DNA of 64,000 bases. Origin: Viridothelium virens (Eukaryota; Ascomycota; Dothideomycetes; Trypetheliales; Trypetheliaceae). Below, one piece after another: positions 22,146-32,845 of the stretch. The stretch is from the NCBI GenBank assembly GCA_010094025.1, contig ML991801.1, positions 186,001-250,000 on the forward strand, in the 5' to 3' direction. Both the position numbers and the translations under genes were made by a program. The notes beneath the pieces were generated by a model. It saw only the letters and a program-made list of their open reading frames with translations, did no database searches and was not told where the DNA came from. The first letter of the stretch is position 1. Each line of letters starts with the position of its first letter.

Positions 22146-23751
22146 TTAGATGACACCTCCCGCATCGTGAAAGCAGTTTCCTACGAAACTCGCCGCAACA
22201 GTGAACATAACTGCAGATATCCAGATTGATGTAGCTGGTGCAAAAGCCTTCGTAGAAGCACCACTACTGGAGCTTTGGACTGGTGCTATTGCCGAAGTGT
22301 TACTTCCCGTCGCATGCGTCGTACCGTTACCTGATGGTCCACCCGCAACATCGCTCGCAGCATCCTTATCCGGTTCAGATTGTACAACGTCAGGGATTTC
22401 TTGTCCTTTCTCCATCGCGATGGCCTTGGTCTGCGTTGCGTTGAAGAGCGGTTTGCCAAACGCCATCTTTCCGTTATCGGGATCGAACACAACATACATT
22501 GCTCGAATGAATGGATCACCTATCAGAACAGTCCCCTCATTCGGCTTCGGCTGGATTCCAAATGCACAAAGGTCTATCTGTGTGCCATTTACTTTCTGGG
22601 AGACGGGAACGCCATCTAGATAGATCGGAATGACGAGATCGGCGAGACTAAGAGTGTAATTGATAGCGATGGAGCTATTCTGCGGATCGCCAAGTGTCCA
22701 ATTCATGTAGGAGGAAGTGAATGCCGGACTTTGGGCTTGTGCGCAGGGTAAGCCGTATCGGTCGGGAAATCTCGGGTCTGTAATTGCACCAACATGCGTG
22801 TTGATGGCGTCAAAGATATCCTGAGGCAGTAGGAGAGTAGGGGAGCCCGTGTCGATCGTTACGGGTAGCCAGGAACCTTCGCCAGGTACATTGGACTTCG
22901 GTAGGGTAAAATCCTGGGCTTGATTCTCCATCGTAATGCTCATGCCCGTCATTGGGATTGTATACCGTTCAAATTTGTTGGTCGTCTCATTCTTTAGCAT
23001 GTCGATCTCTATAAGCCCAATGTCCTTATCGAATCTGGACTCGTCGACTCCGCCAAATAAGATGGATCCAGTGGCTGCCGCCAGATCGTTCAGCCAAATG
23101 CTAAACATTCTGGAGTTTATAGCTCCGGATGAAACGAGAGACTGTAGTGGCGTGTAAAGGTTGTTCTTAATTGCATCAATGCTGTCATTTGATACAATGC
23201 CGGTCGGGCTAAGGCCCATGATGCTGAATGGGACCGTGCTATTGTTCGACACGCCTAGGGTCATGTTCTTGAGGCTGGTATCACCGAAGGAGATATCATC
23301 CGTAGCAAAGTCTCCAATGAAGTAGTCATTGCTCACGTAGGAGATGCTGAATAAGTCAGCGTACGTAACTCTGTACGAAGAAGATTTCGAAGGATCGACT
23401 AGAGGCCTTGTCAGTTAATAGCGTCATGGTTTCGGCTTGGTCCACATTACAGGTGTTTCCAACACACGTCATACTTCTACATCCTTCAGGCGTGTTGATA
23501 CCCAAGTCGGGACTGCCTGTATCCAACTGCACTTGAATACTTTGAGGAGGATCCCCTACAGTGATATTTGCAAAGTAACTGCCACCCAGGGTGTAGTAAA
23601 GATTCTTCTCCGCTGTAATCTCGACGGTCCCCGCCTCGCGTGGAAATATTCGAGGGGCCTGTGCTCGTTTTCCAAAGTCAACTTGTAGCGCAAAGCACGC
23701 GAGATTGCTCTGCAATGCCAAAAGTGTAAATACAAAGCGAACGGAAGGCAT
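22146..23751 (-). CDS. Secreted pepsin-like aspartic protease (family A1, yapsin/SAP type)
   Basis: Exon 1 is 23451-23751 and exon 2 is 22146-23398, with a 52-bp GTAATG...TCTAG intron. The splice restores GNTFDPSKSSSY, a hallmark segment. Length is 517 aa. A signal peptide (about 1-21) and a short propeptide with a basic junction (FGKRAQ, FPREAG) precede the mature enzyme. Both catalytic motifs are intact: QLDTGSPDL (Asp 77) and TIDTGSPTLLLP (Asp 283). The flap-side YFANITVGDPPQ and the conserved VLIGDPFIRAMYVVFD segment are present. After the catalytic domain there is a Ser/Thr/Gly-rich stalk and a hydrophobic C-terminal stretch (WISAVMFTVAASFVG), suggesting GPI anchoring or membrane attachment as in yapsins. 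It acts at the cell surface or wall. Confidence 0.9.
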
Positions 23752-25217
23752 CTTGAACAATGAGTGACAAACTTATCTGGAAAAAAGGGAGAGGGACAGA
23801 CGAGAATAATATCAGTCGAGCAAAGTGAATGAAAGATTGTCAGAGTCTCTACCTCCACAACTTCCCGGACCGTGTTCATGTTATAGAAGTTTGGGCTACT
23901 AAGTACTAATTAGTAGACTAGGCCATTAGCAGTAAGAGTGACACAGCGGGTCCTGCGTTAAAGCGAGCGCGCCAATGAACGACTCTGTCGGAGAGCGCTA
24001 ATCCAAGAATGGTAAGAAGGATGGAGCCCTGACAGGGCAGATTGCTTTGGATATGACTTTGGACTTCATTTAGTAGGTTCAGTCTTATCGTTCAAATTAG
24101 TGCTTCCTCTGCTTCCTCAGCTGCAGCCTTGAACATCAGGCGGTGTTCTCTAGCATCATTCGGAATCAGCCAGTCATAGTGGCAAGATCTGTAGATCCGA
24201 GGCGCCAGGTATTTAATTATCGTAACGTACATTCTGGTTCAATATAACTCCAGTGGAGACTTGAGTAAAGGGGCTTCAGCTAGATCTCGGATGGAGATAG
24301 GATCATTCGCTTACTTTCTTAATTGACTGTCTCATCTTCGAAAGTCTGCACTCACTATTGGCACGAATGGTCCGAAACCGAGGAATAATGATTCACCTTG
24401 CTGCATGGGTCCAGCTCTTCACAGTAGCTTGATGTCTTTGCTCAAATCTCTTCGAGCACCATTGACCAGGGATCCGTTCCTTTCGCTCAAAGGCGTCTTT
24501 GAAGGTATACAACCAGGCATGAAAGCAAAGATAACACAAACAATGCACAATCGAACCCGAACCGAGCTTGAATCTCCACTGCGTGGCAAATGATGCCCGT
24601 GACCATGTTGGCAGTCTGGAAATTCTTGGTGTAGGTTGCCCAGTCGGTGCGCAGTGTTAGCCACTGCGATGAACCGGCCGTCTGCGCGGCGAGGCAATCG
24701 TCAGTAGCCTACGCCAGCGTAGTCGGGTCGGAAACGGCAGCAAAGGCTGCAAAAGCAACGGAAACTTAAGCAGCAGACAAGGCAAAAGTTGTTTGAGCCA
24801 GTGTGCCTATATCTGCTCTTTGTCGAGGTAGTGGGAAACCGTCTAATGAGGGCAATGTACGCCTTGATCCGTGGTCGATGTATACCCCCTTGATTCCTTG
24901 AGAATGCTTTGTCGATCTTCGAAGATCAGCTTCACATTGTTTAAGGGTGACAACCATTGTTAGTGGAAGTGACCAAAACCGCATGTGATGCAATCCTCTC
25001 AAACAGCGTACCCGGCCCAAGTGGAAATTCTTTCAGCTTGACGAATGAAAAGACTTATCTATAGAAGAGTTGCTCAGCGTCCATATAAATTGTATTTGCG
25101 CCACGTCAAGCAGAGCCGATTTGTGGGGCCGGTCTTTAGAGTTCAATGAATCATATCATCATCTCCGCATCGAACACATAAACATAGACAAGCCATATTG
25201 AGCCAAGAGCGCTGAGC
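23752..25217. other. Intergenic region upstream of the protease gene
   Basis: About 1.5 kb with short, unconvincing frames only. The sequence between 24400 and 25020 has no domain-like coding. I see no RNA gene or repeat. Confidence 0.4.
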
Positions 25218-26034
25218 TCAGTATTTGACAATCGATTGTATCAAACCGCATGCTTGAAATCTCAAACAAGTAGGCTGTAGACCGTACACCATGTCGGATC
25301 GGATCATCCTGGACATATAATGTTTCTCAGCTCGTTCAATCTCTAAAGTTCGTATACTTCTTTGTTTCCTCTTGGTCGAATTATCGTAGGCGAAGATACC
25401 AACACTCGGATCGTTGCTGACCATTGAAAGTTCGGCCCTTTGCCGCTGCTTCTGTTGAGCAAATAATCCGTGGCAAATACCCAGTCCAGTGCCTTTCCGG
25501 GTGTTCTCCCACCCGAGATTAGTCCGTACCTGGAGGTACAAAAACCCCTCCCAATTCTCCTCCAACTTCCGCATATTCCACCTCAGGTTTTGCACATTTA
25601 CCATCTCGTGGGAACCGGACAGGATGGCAGAAATCTGCGATAGAGACATGGGCTCATCACGCAATCCATCTCAACTCGCAAGAACGATCTCAGGATACTG
25701 TGACCCAGGGTTCAATGCCAGGCCTGCTTCAGCAAACATTTTGACTTCAGTACGAGAGCTCTAGGGCTGGAGTGCTGATCGTAAGAGCATACAAGCCGTA
25801 ACAAATTGGGTGCAAGGTCATCGATAAGTCTGCAAATTGGGTTACCTGGCGAGACTCGCGATTCGCAACAAACGCGATGATTCCGATAGTGCTCATCAAT
25901 GCCTTGTCGTTTCGAGGAACAGCGCACTGCCTTTGTTGATATGTGAACAATCAATATTCACGCGACGCATCAATGAGCTCCCGAAGTTCATCCAAAGTCA
26001 CGATCATCGGTCGCAACGGATCGTCTTGAACCAT
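25218..26034 (-). pseudogene. Decayed minus-strand gene remnant
   Basis: Translations on this strand have protein-like composition over about 800 bp but are broken by a few disruptions (about three, frame changes included). Recognisable pieces read MVQDDPLRPMIVTLDELREL, then ALMSTIGIIAFVANRES, then RWNMRKLEENWEGFLYLQV. The pieces follow one another in order with only small gaps, as expected of one ancestral gene. I do not recognise the family. An alternative is a functional gene with unusual introns, but in-phase splice sites were not found. Starts only about 130 bp from the divergent 176-aa gene. Confidence 0.4.
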
Positions 26035-26162
26035 ACAGTATATATATACGTCAGTGGCTCTGGCGAACTAAGAGCTGGTAGTTGGTAAGAACTAACATCG
26101 GATTCTTTGGACATCTTTAGACAAATATCTTCTAAAACGTCCGGAGACTGACTGAAGACAGA

Positions 26163-26693
26163 ATGGACTCCATCATTCAAGCATTCCTTAGTTGTTGGCT
26201 TACGATGCTTGGCCTCAAGCGCGAAACGCCGGAATCGTGGCACCGTGAACGCCTCACCGACGAACTCCAAGAGTTCCAAGAGGCAAAGGGTGCAGTGGAG
26301 AAGCTCAGTGAAGAGTCAGACGTCTTCTTCTGCATCAGTCGAGCGCGTCACGACGGCTTCCCCCTTGAGCCTTCTCCTACCTTCTGGACTCGTCGGAACG
26401 CTCTAGTATATACGTACATGGTACTAAAGCTTACGTCACGGTGGCTTTTCTACCTCGTCGCTGCTTGGTGCTGTGGGGTTCCGACCTGGATGTCGGTCCG
26501 TGAAGTGGTCAACCCCAGCAAAGACGTGAAGCTGGAGCGCGTCGCCGGGCGGCATGGTATCGATCCAGCGAAGTTCAAACGGGTAGGAAAGCGGCTGCTG
26601 CGTGTGTGGCCCTTGCAACCCGAGACCGATGTGTCTAAGGGACGCTCGAGACCGCTGATGAGGGTTGGAATGGATGCTTTCTGGACTAAGTAG
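26163..26693 (+). CDS. Conserved-looking hypothetical protein, 176 aa
   Basis: Single exon starting MDSIIQAFLSCWL. The middle carries a helical region with SWHRERLTDELQEFQEAKG and EKLSEESDVFFCISRARHDG, then a hydrophobic stretch with WLFYLVAAWCCGVPTW, and a charged segment with SVREVVNPSKDVKLERVA and FKRVGKRLLRVWPL. The pattern (EELxEFxxA, SRAxxDG, VREVxNPxKDxKL) is one I associate with small uncharacterised proteins of filamentous ascomycetes, often with one or two membrane-associated helices. No biochemical role is known to me. It faces away from the decayed minus-strand gene. Confidence 0.7.
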   Translation: MDSIIQAFLSCWLTMLGLKRETPESWHRERLTDELQEFQEAKGAVEKLSEESDVFFCISRARHDGFPLEPSPTFWTRRNALVYTYMVLKLTSRWLFYLVAAWCCGVPTWMSVREVVNPSKDVKLERVAGRHGIDPAKFKRVGKRLLRVWPLQPETDVSKGRSRPLMRVGMDAFWTK

Positions 26694-27075
26694 ATATTGC
26701 ACAAAAATACTGATTTATCATTTCTTGTCTCTTCTAATTGTGCTCGTGCCCGTGCAGCAATGGTAAGCCTAGCATGCGTAGGTAGACATATATCCATTCG
26801 TTAAGATGTTCAGCCAAATACGAACGAATCAGCGGTATCTGCGGCTTGCTGGCAAGCTTATGGCTTTCGGGGAGCGGAGCGGTTGACTAGCTTCACCTAC
26901 TACAATACACGCGGCTAACACTCGGGGCTATAACGAATAGTGCTACTGTCAGCATTGCTTGCGTTTATCTTTCTTTAGACTATGATGATCTAGAGAAGCT
27001 CTTTTTCGATCCGATGGGACAGCGCCAAAGCTGTGGAACAATGTTCATATCGTGGTTGCTCACTTGCTCAAGAAT
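26694..27075. other. Convergent intergenic region
   Basis: About 380 bp between converging 3' ends. Nothing recognised. Confidence 0.5.
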
Positions 27076-27975
27076 TCAGAAGGTCCTAGAGTTCATGTCA
27101 ACTTGAACGTCTTCGAAGTGCTTGAGAGATTGTCGTACAGTGTATTCCGGTAAGATATTTACAACATCTTGCCACGGAAAATCCGGGCTGTTAAAATCTA
27201 AAGTGGGAGCGAAGGGTTCCCCTTTTGGGGTATTCGTATCCAAGTAGATGGGGTCGTCTCTCTTCGATCGAAGTCGAAGCGGATTCAAGCTAAACGCAAT
27301 GGATGGTTGAACCAAGCCTGTGAGCTTGACCGGGAGTTTGGGTTCCTTTGGCAGCACAGCGACGAGCATGGTAGGGAAACGATGCAGGATGCCACTCTCT
27401 TGTGCCTCATTCTCTTTTATGTCCCATATTACAATGTTATCCTCATGATGATAGTCGTCGCTTGTAGTGTACCCATTAATCCACATCCGATGATCGATGT
27501 TTACTTCTGATTCGACACCAAACTCGCCCTCGAGACCAGCCTTGAGGCCAAAATTGCTGTACTGCACCGGTATTCTCAACAGCCAATGTTTGGACTTCAC
27601 CTCCTCTTTGACTTCCCCACACACCTGTACAGGGGCTATTACGACGATCTTCGGGTCATTCTTGGGGTTCCTCGGTGAGGGATCGACTAGGGTGGAGTCT
27701 CGGGTCTCTTCTAGCGTGAGACGTATCGATGCTGACTTGAGCCGCTTGATACTTTCATTCTCGAAACGAAACTCGAAATTGAATCGAAGAAGCACGGCGT
27801 CGTCCCCGTTGTACGTGCCATACTGGACATGTGTCAATCTTGCGGTGAAGCTGGTCCTGCTGATTTCCTGAGCCGTGATCTTCGCCCGATTTGCCGCCCC
27901 ATCATGTTGGATTCGAAGCGTTGCTTTTGACGCCTCATCGACCAAAAAGTCAGTTTCGATATCGCCATTCAGCAT
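27076..27975 (-). CDS. Unknown beta-rich protein divergent to the CHAT gene, 299 aa
   Basis: Single exon beginning MLNGDIETDFLVDEASKATL. Secondary structure looks like two beta-sandwich halves: alternating hydrophobics, RLTHVQYGTYNGDDAVLLRF, FRFENESIKRLKSASIRLTL, GEFGVESEVNID, LPVKLTGLVQPSIAFSLNPL. No signal peptide, membrane helix or catalytic motif is seen, so a cytosolic binding or scaffold protein is likely. Its start is 224 bp from the start of the TPR-CHAT gene on the other strand, so they probably share a promoter region. Family name unknown to me; a partnership with the CHAT protein is inferred from position only. Confidence 0.72.
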   Translation of the reverse strand: MLNGDIETDFLVDEASKATLRIQHDGAANRAKITAQEISRTSFTARLTHVQYGTYNGDDAVLLRFNFEFRFENESIKRLKSASIRLTLEETRDSTLVDPSPRNPKNDPKIVVIAPVQVCGEVKEEVKSKHWLLRIPVQYSNFGLKAGLEGEFGVESEVNIDHRMWINGYTTSDDYHHEDNIVIWDIKENEAQESGILHRFPTMLVAVLPKEPKLPVKLTGLVQPSIAFSLNPLRLRSKRDDPIYLDTNTPKGEPFAPTLDFNSPDFPWQDVVNILPEYTVRQSLKHFEDVQVDMNSRTF

Positions 27976-28199
27976 GGCGCAGAGGAGTTTCCGCGTCGAG
28001 CGAGCTCAACGAAGACGGTTTGGAAGCCTTTGGAGGTGTCGCTTCAGCTCCAGCTTGCCTTTTCTGCTGTAGCGCAGCCATGAATATTACCTAGCTTCAT
28101 CTCGCCAGCCATACACAGCAGGCTCCGCTTGCCCCATCCACACCCCCATTTATTCAGCGAGCAGCAGACTGAACTCTTCGATCGTGTTTTTGCGACAGT
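27976..28199. promoter_or_regulatory. Short bidirectional promoter region
   Basis: 224 bp between the start codons of the 299-aa gene (minus) and the TPR-CHAT gene (plus). Such a short divergent spacer implies overlapping promoters and possible co-regulation. No specific operator is recognised. Confidence 0.5.
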
Positions 28200-31100
28200 A
28201 TGGACACCACTGGAGACCTTGCTCTTTACTATCCGGACTCTTCAATCACTTCGCCTCACATTCGCGATGTGATTGCCCACTTGCAGCGTTTCTGCCTGCG
28301 AGCCGAGTGGAAAGAGGGAAAGGCATATATCTCATCCCTACAAGAGCATGACCTCAGGAATCTGTCGATTGCAGGATGTGCAATCCTTCTTCATCTTCAA
28401 CATGGAAATTACAGTGGTGCTAAGGAGCTCCTGCAGAAAGTCAGAATTGAAGAGCTGCTCAGCGAAGAGCACGCTCTGCTACGTGAAGAGGTTGCTGTTC
28501 TTGCGCTGTTGTCCGCAGAAGTAGAGTCGGCCTCAAATTTTAAGATCGAAGAAGCGCTCAATCTTTCACAAGAGGTCGAACAGATCTACATGTTCCGCGA
28601 ATGTCAGTACTCCATTCGTTTTATTGCAGTTCTTGGTCAGAGAATAACGTGGGATAGGGGACTTTGAAGCTGACTTCAGTTCACAAGAGTCTCGGGACAG
28701 AGCCAATATCATTCTCAAACAGCGCTCACTTTGGAAGCTTGACGACCCCGAAGCTTACGATGACTTGGAAACTCCTTTTCCTAATAGCCGGGTAAGTAGT
28801 CCGGCTTAATTTCTGATTGCTATGCCCTGAGTGGTGAAAGGTCATTATAGAGAATTTAGCGACTCAAGTCTACCATCGGGCACACTTTGCTGGTTTTCCG
28901 TTACCGGAAGCCATAAAGACTCGCTTGCGTGCTCGGATCCCATCTCTCATAAAGTTCCTTCGGGCAAGAAATCGCCGACTGCTCGAGGCATATGTCATCT
29001 TCGAGAGTCTTCCCAGTCCCAATACCTTTGTTTCGAGCCCGGTTGAGACCATGACGTTTTGGCAAGGGTATCTCGAGACTCTGACTGACAAGAAGCTGTC
29101 CCTGATTCGAGCCTCAGTCCTTGGACAGCTCATTGCCTTTCATGCAGAAGCGGACAATGAAGCCGCCCTACATTGTTCTGAGCAATCATCCAGGCTATTC
29201 GAACAGGAACATTGCGTCAACCATCTAACGGATTCAGCTATGTCAAAGTGGCAATTTCTCTCGAAGGTTTCATCCGCCGCAGAAGAAAAAAGTGGCCAAC
29301 ATTCGATCGATAAAGCACCTCCGGTTAGTAGTGATTCAGTCCTTGAGCAGATCGACGGGATGACCGGAGCTCTGAGTTTGAAGGATAAGAGCAACGACGC
29401 CAAAACTCGGCGTTCTGTTGCGGATGCTGCTCGTCGCCGGTTGGAGCAACTCTTTTCCATCCAGGCGCAGCAGTTACAGGGTGATCAGGGGAATGTTTTG
29501 CACAATTGTTTGAGAGAAGCTATCTTCTTCACTAAGAAGTTCCCCGAACTATGGCCTTATCTCAAAATGCTCATGGATCCTGGACTAGCCCTTCTAAGAT
29601 CATATGAGAATCATTACAGCGCTCGAGTCATTGAGTATTTATACTTCATCGAATGCGGCGATATGATTGATTATGCAGATGAAGCACGTATCTTTTTCCA
29701 TGCAACTCTATCTCGTGGCGGACCTGAGCTGACACCAGACTTCTTTGTCGGTGCGTGCAAAGGCGCGTGGAGAAGTAACAGTATGCTTGAAGATCATAAA
29801 ACTGCTCTGACTTATGCTCAGCAAGACTACGATTCTCCGCTGTGCCTTAGAAACGAGCTCAGAAGAACCGAGGCAGCATGGCGCCTAGCAAGGTCACAAG
29901 TTTCTATTGCCAGTGCTCGTATTGCGGCTCTTCGATACTCTTCTGATCAAGTTGAAAGAGCAGCTTTACGTCGCGAGATGGAAAACATCGTTGTCTTCCT
30001 GGAGACCTGGATTGAACTGGATAGAAAAGCTAGCAGATCGGGTGGACATTCTGAGAAGGCCGATCTGCTTGCATCGGTGCTGACGTACCTATGCAACGAT
30101 TTGCAAGTCAAGGAATATGAGGAGAAATGGCAAAATCACATTAATTCGACATACACAAAGTCGAAACCTGATGAAAATACTCAAACGCGTATCCGCCTCG
30201 CTCCGATGATGCTGATGCTTGGCCAGAACCGCTTCTTGGATATGCTCAGATATGCTGCCGATATGCAAAAGGAAGTCATGAACAACAAAAGTCTCTCGCT
30301 TTCAATGGTCAGCGTCATGTCCACTGCAGTGGCTCTTGCGCTCCAAAGTGCGGCGCTTTTCAAGCCTCCACTGCCAGAAGAGATGCGGAAGCAAATTCGA
30401 ACAATTCAGTACGATTTCATCATGTCAGATCTTAAGGTTCTTAAATTCAATAATTCTGCGGAAATATTCTTGCTCCGTGCTCCCTTACTCATGTGGACAA
30501 CACTCGACAGCATAAAGTTATGGCCAGAACGGAAAGATGAGTATATTGAGAGTATGGTCGACTATTTTGATACAGCACAATCGCTATGCCGCAGGGTACG
30601 CCGCAACCTAGAGTCAGATGTCGGTCTTCAACAGTGGATTCGGAGGCGAAGCGTTGGAGGTAAGTTCACCTTTTCGAGGGTATGTCAGTACGCAGGAGAA
30701 TTCTTCTTGAAGAGCAAGAAAGAAACTCTAGCATGGTCTTGGATCCAGCGTGGTAGGGCTCAGGCCCTTCAAGATATGCTCAGAGATCGAAATACTGCCG
30801 TTAAAAGAATCTTCATGACATTGAACGGTGACAGCAATATCTCACGGTATCTCTCCGAAGAAGAGCAGCTCGTCAAGAGCATGGCAGAAGCCGGTCCTGC
30901 ACTTTATTTCGAAAATAGACGGAAACTTGATCAGCATCGTGAGCAAATGAGAAAACATCCTGCTTTACAGCAGATACTTGATGGCCCCGAGGACGTAGAA
31001 CAAGTGGAGTACGACAACCTGCATGACGTATGGGCGCTCGCTGAGTATCTTCCAAAGGACTCGAACATTGTCCTTGTTGACTGGTTCATCGACACAATGA

Positions 31101-32329
31101 ACAAAATCTGGCGAGTGGCTGTCAACTACAAGGAAAGGCATCTGACTCCGCGTTATTGGCGTCTCAGCATCACACCTCAGCAAATCAGCTTCTGGGTAAC
31201 AAGATACCTCCGATTCCCGAATGGAAGCGTTGCTCCACTTGAAAATAAGTTGAAGGCGTTGCACGCTCTCCGCAACCTTTTCTTTGGGCTGGAAGGAATC
31301 TGTAAGCCTGATGACCTGCTTATTCTCAATGTACCGGGAGCATTGGCGGGCATACCAGTCCACGGCATACCTTTCGATGGGGAAGTGTTGATAGAACGTA
31401 ACCCCGTCATATACTCCGCAGGTCTCAATTTATATCGACAATGTCTGAAACGAGCACGACAGCCCGTACTTGTCAATGATGGCCACCCACTCCAAGATGC
31501 TGTTTTCACTTCCGCATATGGGGAAGCTGGCTATGAAGCGGAGCAAGACCGGATATTCTCACATCTCAAGGAGACCGCGAGTGTCTTTCGAAGCACTTCC
31601 CTCTTGGGTGATCAACTCACAGTCAAATCGATGCATGACGCTCTTGACGCCGCGCCGTGGATACACTACCATGGCCATGCTTACTATGCAAAAACGGAAA
31701 TGTTGAATCAGTGTCTCGTTCTCGGCAGCTTGAAAGAAGAGGAGAAGAAGATCCAGTCACGCGACCATCGAAGCATCGTTGAAGAGACTCGTGCCCAGCT
31801 TAATGAAGCAATGCCTTTCGAGGCTCCGCTTACTGAACGTGAAGCTCTCCTTTCGAACCATCTGCTCGACGGAACTTCACGCCTAACCATCGCCGACATC
31901 TTTGCTATGGACCTGTCGAAGACTCACCCTGTTGTTTGCAGCATCGCTTGCGATTCTGGCGTGCAAGATTTCGCTGCCGGAGACGAACCTCTGGGTCTAG
32001 TATCTGCGCTTTTCTGTGCTGGAGCGTCTTCGGTCATTGGAACACTCTGGCCTATTCGTAGTTCCACCGGAAGGATGTTCTCGGAAGCTTTCTACAAAAA
32101 CCTGGAAGAGCAGGGCAAATACGAGGCAAAGAACGAGAGAAATCAATTGTGTAATGTACTCAATCTTGCACAAGCATTTAGGGAAGCGACTATTACAGTC
32201 AAAAGGGCAAAGTCAGACCCGTACTCATGGGCACCATTTGTTTTGCAAGGAGCTGGATTCTACTTTTATGAGCGCTCAGGAGAACTTGATTCGAGGGAAG
32301 CCCAGAACAAGACTCCTGCTGTGCACTAA
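28200..32329 (+). CDS. TPR-CHAT protein (caspase/separase-like clan CD peptidase domain)
   Basis: Three exons (28200-28602, 28658-28791, 28841-32329) give 1341 aa. Both junctions restore reading. The N-terminal 950 residues are helical repeats of TPR type (many Leu/Ala helix pairs, for example NLSIAGCAILLHLQHGNYSG, AWSWIQRGRAQALQDML). The C-terminal 330 residues form a CHAT domain: LLILNVPGALAGIPVHGIP, the histidine motif IHYHGHA (His 1125) and the cysteine motif VCSIACDSGVQ (Cys 1216), followed by GLVSALFCAGASSVIGTLWPI and a final WAPFVLQGAGF. The His-Cys dyad is intact, so proteolysis is plausible. CHAT proteins include separase relatives and bacterial effector proteases activated by partner proteins. 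Substrate unknown. Divergently paired with the 299-aa gene. Confidence 0.9.
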
Positions 32330-32845
32330 TATGATTAGTAGTTTTTGACAATATAGATTGACTTCGAACTCTGTACGACTTTTAGAAAGGAAAGAAAAGA
32401 AATCATGTTCCAAACTAAAAAGCCTCTAAATTACTGTAGGCTACCTCAAAGCCTGAGCGACTTGCCCACTGAGTTACAAATTCAGACAGTATTGAGAATT
32501 GGAAAGCATTATTCGGTCCTAATTAACCATATTTTACAGACAAATAAGATACATGTACAACTTATTGAGGATTGCCACGAGTGTTCTGCACTGTTTACAC
32601 GTCTAAGCCAGTAAAGCTCAAGCATCTGTATTCTGTGTATCTACATCCACCTAGCCAAGCAGCCTACCTCGCTATCCAGGTATCATGTGCCACCGAAGCA
32701 TACCTCTTGCACCTATGTCAAGCCCGTGTGTCAAATACAAGACTTCTACTTCCCGAAAGTAGCACCATGCTCCCATTGTCCACAACAGAACGCCGGCACC
32801 ATCAATGCCCACGCACATTCACATTCCCTCTCCTACGAACCTAAT
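32330..32845. other. Convergent intergenic region
   Basis: About 0.5 kb between converging 3' ends, AT-rich at first. Nothing recognised. Confidence 0.5.

Noticed and set aside
3697-26693. Secondary-metabolite gene cluster around the laccase, regulator and protease
   Set aside because: No PKS, NRPS, terpene cyclase, P450 or transporter is present, and the three genes are far apart with housekeeping genes between them.
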